Assembly (NCBI RefSeq): GCF_047730075.1
Contig: NZ_CP159831.1
Location: 2,604,001 to 2,668,000, forward strand
Source: Njordibacter sp905182035
GTDB taxonomy: Bacteria; Pseudomonadota; Gammaproteobacteria; Pseudomonadales; Balneatricaceae
Direction of reading: 5' to 3'
Length of the DNA stretch: 64,000 nucleotides
Made by a program: the position numbers and the translations under genes. The notes below the pieces were generated by a model, which did not search any database, was not told the DNA's origin, and saw only the letters and a list, made by a program, of their open reading frames with translations. Numbering within the stretch: position 1 is the first letter of the stretch; each line of letters opens with the position of its first letter. Shown here in pieces: positions 62,456 through 64,000 of the stretch.

Positions 62456-63256
62456 ATGTCAAATCATAGAGCGCTACAGATGTTCGGTCGTTCAGGCAAC
62501 CCGGCGTTGAGGGCAGATACGTTCAGCAAAAATGCCCAGTCATCATCACAGACAGGTGGCATTCAATCAACGTCGTCACAGACCATGACTCTGCAGGGGA
62601 CGGTGAACAAGACCGGTATCTTACTGGCATTGGTGGTGTTGTCAGCGTCTTGGACCTGGAACCTGTTCTTTGAAAGTGGTAACGCAGCAGCGGTGATGCC
62701 GCTCGCGATTGGTGGTGCGATCATGGGCTTTGTATTTGCTCTGGTGACTATATTCAAAAAGCAGTGGTCTGGTATCACAGCGCCGCTATATGCTTTATCT
62801 CAGGGCCTATTTTTGGGTGCTATCTCGGGCATCTTTGAGATGCAATATCCAGGTATTGTGATCCAGGCGGTAGGTTTGACGTTGGGTACTCTTGCATCAT
62901 TGTTGTTCCTGTACAAAACGGGCATCGTTAAGCCCACAGAAAATTTTCGCTTGATGGTGACTTCAGCCACCATGGGGATTGGCATGCTTTATTTGGTTAG
63001 CATGGTGATGAATATGTTCGGTTCTGGCGGCATAGGATTTATTCACTCAAACGGTTTATTTGGTATTGGCTTTAGTCTGTTTGTCGTCGCCATTGCCGCA
63101 CTTAATCTAGTGTTGGATTTCGATTTCATTGAACAGGGTTCAGAGATGGGCGCACCCAAATATATGGAATGGTTCGGTGCTTTTTCTCTGATGGTGACGC
63201 TGATATGGCTCTATCTTGAAATGCTCAGGCTACTGGCTAAACTGAGAAGTCGCTAA
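62456..63256 (+). CDS. Bax inhibitor-1/YccA family membrane protein
   Basis: The 266-residue protein has a soluble Ser/Thr/Gln-rich N-terminus of about 45 residues and then about seven membrane segments. PLYALSQGLFLGAISGIFE and FDFIEQGSEMGAPKYMEW are hallmark stretches of the bacterial BI-1 group. E. coli YccA inhibits FtsH, but function in this subgroup is unproven. Its stop codon overlaps the next start as TAATG. Confidence 0.9.
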   Translation: MSNHRALQMFGRSGNPALRADTFSKNAQSSSQTGGIQSTSSQTMTLQGTVNKTGILLALVVLSASWTWNLFFESGNAAAVMPLAIGGAIMGFVFALVTIFKKQWSGITAPLYALSQGLFLGAISGIFEMQYPGIVIQAVGLTLGTLASLLFLYKTGIVKPTENFRLMVTSATMGIGMLYLVSMVMNMFGSGGIGFIHSNGLFGIGFSLFVVAIAALNLVLDFDFIEQGSEMGAPKYMEWFGAFSLMVTLIWLYLEMLRLLAKLRSR

Positions 63257-63462
63257 TGGATGCCAATACATTAGTCTTTGGCTCCATGGCAGTTTTGTCA
63301 TTAGCTGTTTTTTTCTATCTCGGTCAGTTTAAAGCCTCTAAGAAGCAGACAGAGCGAGATGATCGTATTGACTGGTCAGCGCGGAATTTTTCAATATGGA
63401 AAATTTTATTGTATTCCCTCGCACTGGTCGGCGGCATTGTGTTGGTCCAGCAGTTTATTTAG
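63256..63462 (+). CDS. Small two-TM membrane protein
   Basis: A 68-residue protein with hydrophobic segments LVFGSMAVLSLAVFFYLG and ILLYSLALVGGIVLVQQF around a charged middle (KKQTERDDRIDW). The start overlaps the stop of the Bax-inhibitor gene, so it is translationally coupled and probably functions with it. I do not recognise a family. Confidence 0.7.
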   Translation: MDANTLVFGSMAVLSLAVFFYLGQFKASKKQTERDDRIDWSARNFSIWKILLYSLALVGGIVLVQQFI

Positions 63463-63520
63463 CTTTGGAAGGAGCCACCACCTCTATGTTCATGGCCTTA
63501 GAACTAAAGAAGCCATTGCC

Positions 63521-64000
63521 ATGGCTAATTCAAAACGTCCACAATTGGCTGCAGCCGATAACTTGCCACTATCCTATGGAATAAATATGAAGGTCATTTG
63601 CACGCCACACTTATGGATACCAATGCCTGATGGCAAACGCTTGGGTGCACGGGTCTGGTTACCTGAGGGTTGTGGATCAGTCCCAGCAATTCTTGAATAT
63701 ATACCCTATCGCAAAGATGATTACAGTGCATTAAGAGATTCAGCCACCGTTGCCTATTTTGCTACTCAAGGATACGCCTGCATTCGTGTTGATATGCGTG
63801 GTTCTGGCAGTTCTGATGGTGTTCTTTACGATGAGTATACAGATCAAGAAATTGACGATGGTGTGGCTGTGATTGAATGGCTAGTGGAACAAAGTTGGTG
63901 CAATGGCAAGATAGGCACTATTGGAATTTCTTGGGGTGGCATCATTGGTTTGCTATTAGCACAGCGCGCGCCAGAAGCGCTAAAAACGGTGATTGTACTG
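63521..64000 (+). CDS. CocE/NonD-type serine hydrolase (X-Pro dipeptidyl-peptidase family), 3' end outside window
   Basis: The 160 visible residues give DGKRLGARVWLPEG, EYIPYRKDDYS and VDMRGSGSSDG near the N-terminus, and the nucleophile elbow IGISWGGIIG. A full CocE-type enzyme has about 600 residues, so catalytic Asp and His lie beyond the edge. ATG 63521 is used; an in-frame ATG at 63587 with GGA 6 nt upstream is a good alternative. The hydrolysed ester or peptide is unknown. Confidence 0.85.
   Translation, partial: MANSKRPQLAAADNLPLSYGINMKVICTPHLWIPMPDGKRLGARVWLPEGCGSVPAILEYIPYRKDDYSALRDSATVAYFATQGYACIRVDMRGSGSSDGVLYDEYTDQEIDDGVAVIEWLVEQSWCNGKIGTIGISWGGIIGLLLAQRAPEALKTVIVL

Noticed and set aside
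62045..63462. Prophage region
   Set aside because: One small terminase-like motif is not enough; neighbours are ordinary membrane and isoprenoid genes.

Overview
The window is a piece of a gammaproteobacterial chromosome. The clearest sign is a long housekeeping block that follows the order I know from Pseudomonas aeruginosa: pnp-rpsO-truB-rbfA-infB-nusA-rimP-tRNA(fMet), tRNA(Leu)-secG-tpiA-glmM-folP-ftsH-rlmE / yhbY / greA-carB-carA-dapB-dnaJ-dnaK-grpE / recN / fur / bamE / rnfH-ratA / smpB. Moderate to low GC, an E. coli-like tmRNA tag, sigma-32 and LexA sites of the enteric type, and a catabolic load of polyol and Rieske-oxygenase genes suggest a marine or heterotrophic member of a Pseudomonadales/Cellvibrionales-like lineage. 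The sequence alone does not fix the genus.

Layout. 1-8258: the translation and RNA-metabolism operon on the minus strand, with pnp cut by the left edge. 8419-8495: initiator tRNA with a clear promoter. 8496-22944: about 14.4 kb of accessory DNA between two tRNA genes that are neighbours in Pseudomonas. It holds a glyoxalase, a DUF1330 protein, an epimerase-like protein, a TetR regulator without a normal start codon, a wrecked thiolase gene, an intact operon (MaoC-type hydratase, sulfite-oxidase-family molybdoenzyme, ETF beta, ETF alpha), an MFS transporter, an aldehyde dehydrogenase remnant, a frameshifted TPR gene, a Sel1-like protein, a periplasmic rhodanese and, next to tRNA-Leu, the C-terminal stump of a tyrosine integrase. 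22945-43647: the housekeeping block resumes and runs to smpB. 43644-46522: a three-gene catabolic cassette (carnitine-dehydrogenase-like enzyme, Rieske oxygenase, SDR) between smpB and ssrA. 46748-47102: tmRNA, followed by a second broken integrase and IS21-like ends. 48436-60312: a polyol island with a fructokinase, a hydrolase, an smo-type sorbitol/mannitol ABC transporter, sorbitol dehydrogenase, a frameshifted mannitol dehydrogenase, two related P-loop kinases and a divergent ROK regulator. 60313-64000: IS3 and DMT-transporter debris nearby, then squalene/phytoene synthase, a small phage-like protein, a Bax-inhibitor-1 family protein, a small membrane protein and the start of a CocE-type hydrolase.

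How the genes work together. The core genes cover translation initiation and ribosome maturation, the chaperone system (heat-shock promoter before grpE), SOS repair (two LexA boxes before recN), carbamoyl phosphate, lysine and folate synthesis, and trans-translation. The polyol island forms a pathway: uptake by SmoEFGK, oxidation of sorbitol or mannitol to fructose, then phosphorylation. The most unusual unit is 12798-16400, where a cytoplasmic sulfite-oxidase-family enzyme appears co-transcribed with its own electron-transfer flavoprotein pair behind a promoter covered by inverted repeats. I cannot assign its substrate.

Gene decay is frequent in the accessory regions (thiolase, aldehyde dehydrogenase, TPR protein, two integrases, mannitol dehydrogenase, DMT transporter, IS3 transposase), while the housekeeping block looks intact. 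Single-base frameshifts could be assembly errors. The internally deleted thiolase and the truncated integrases cannot be explained that way.
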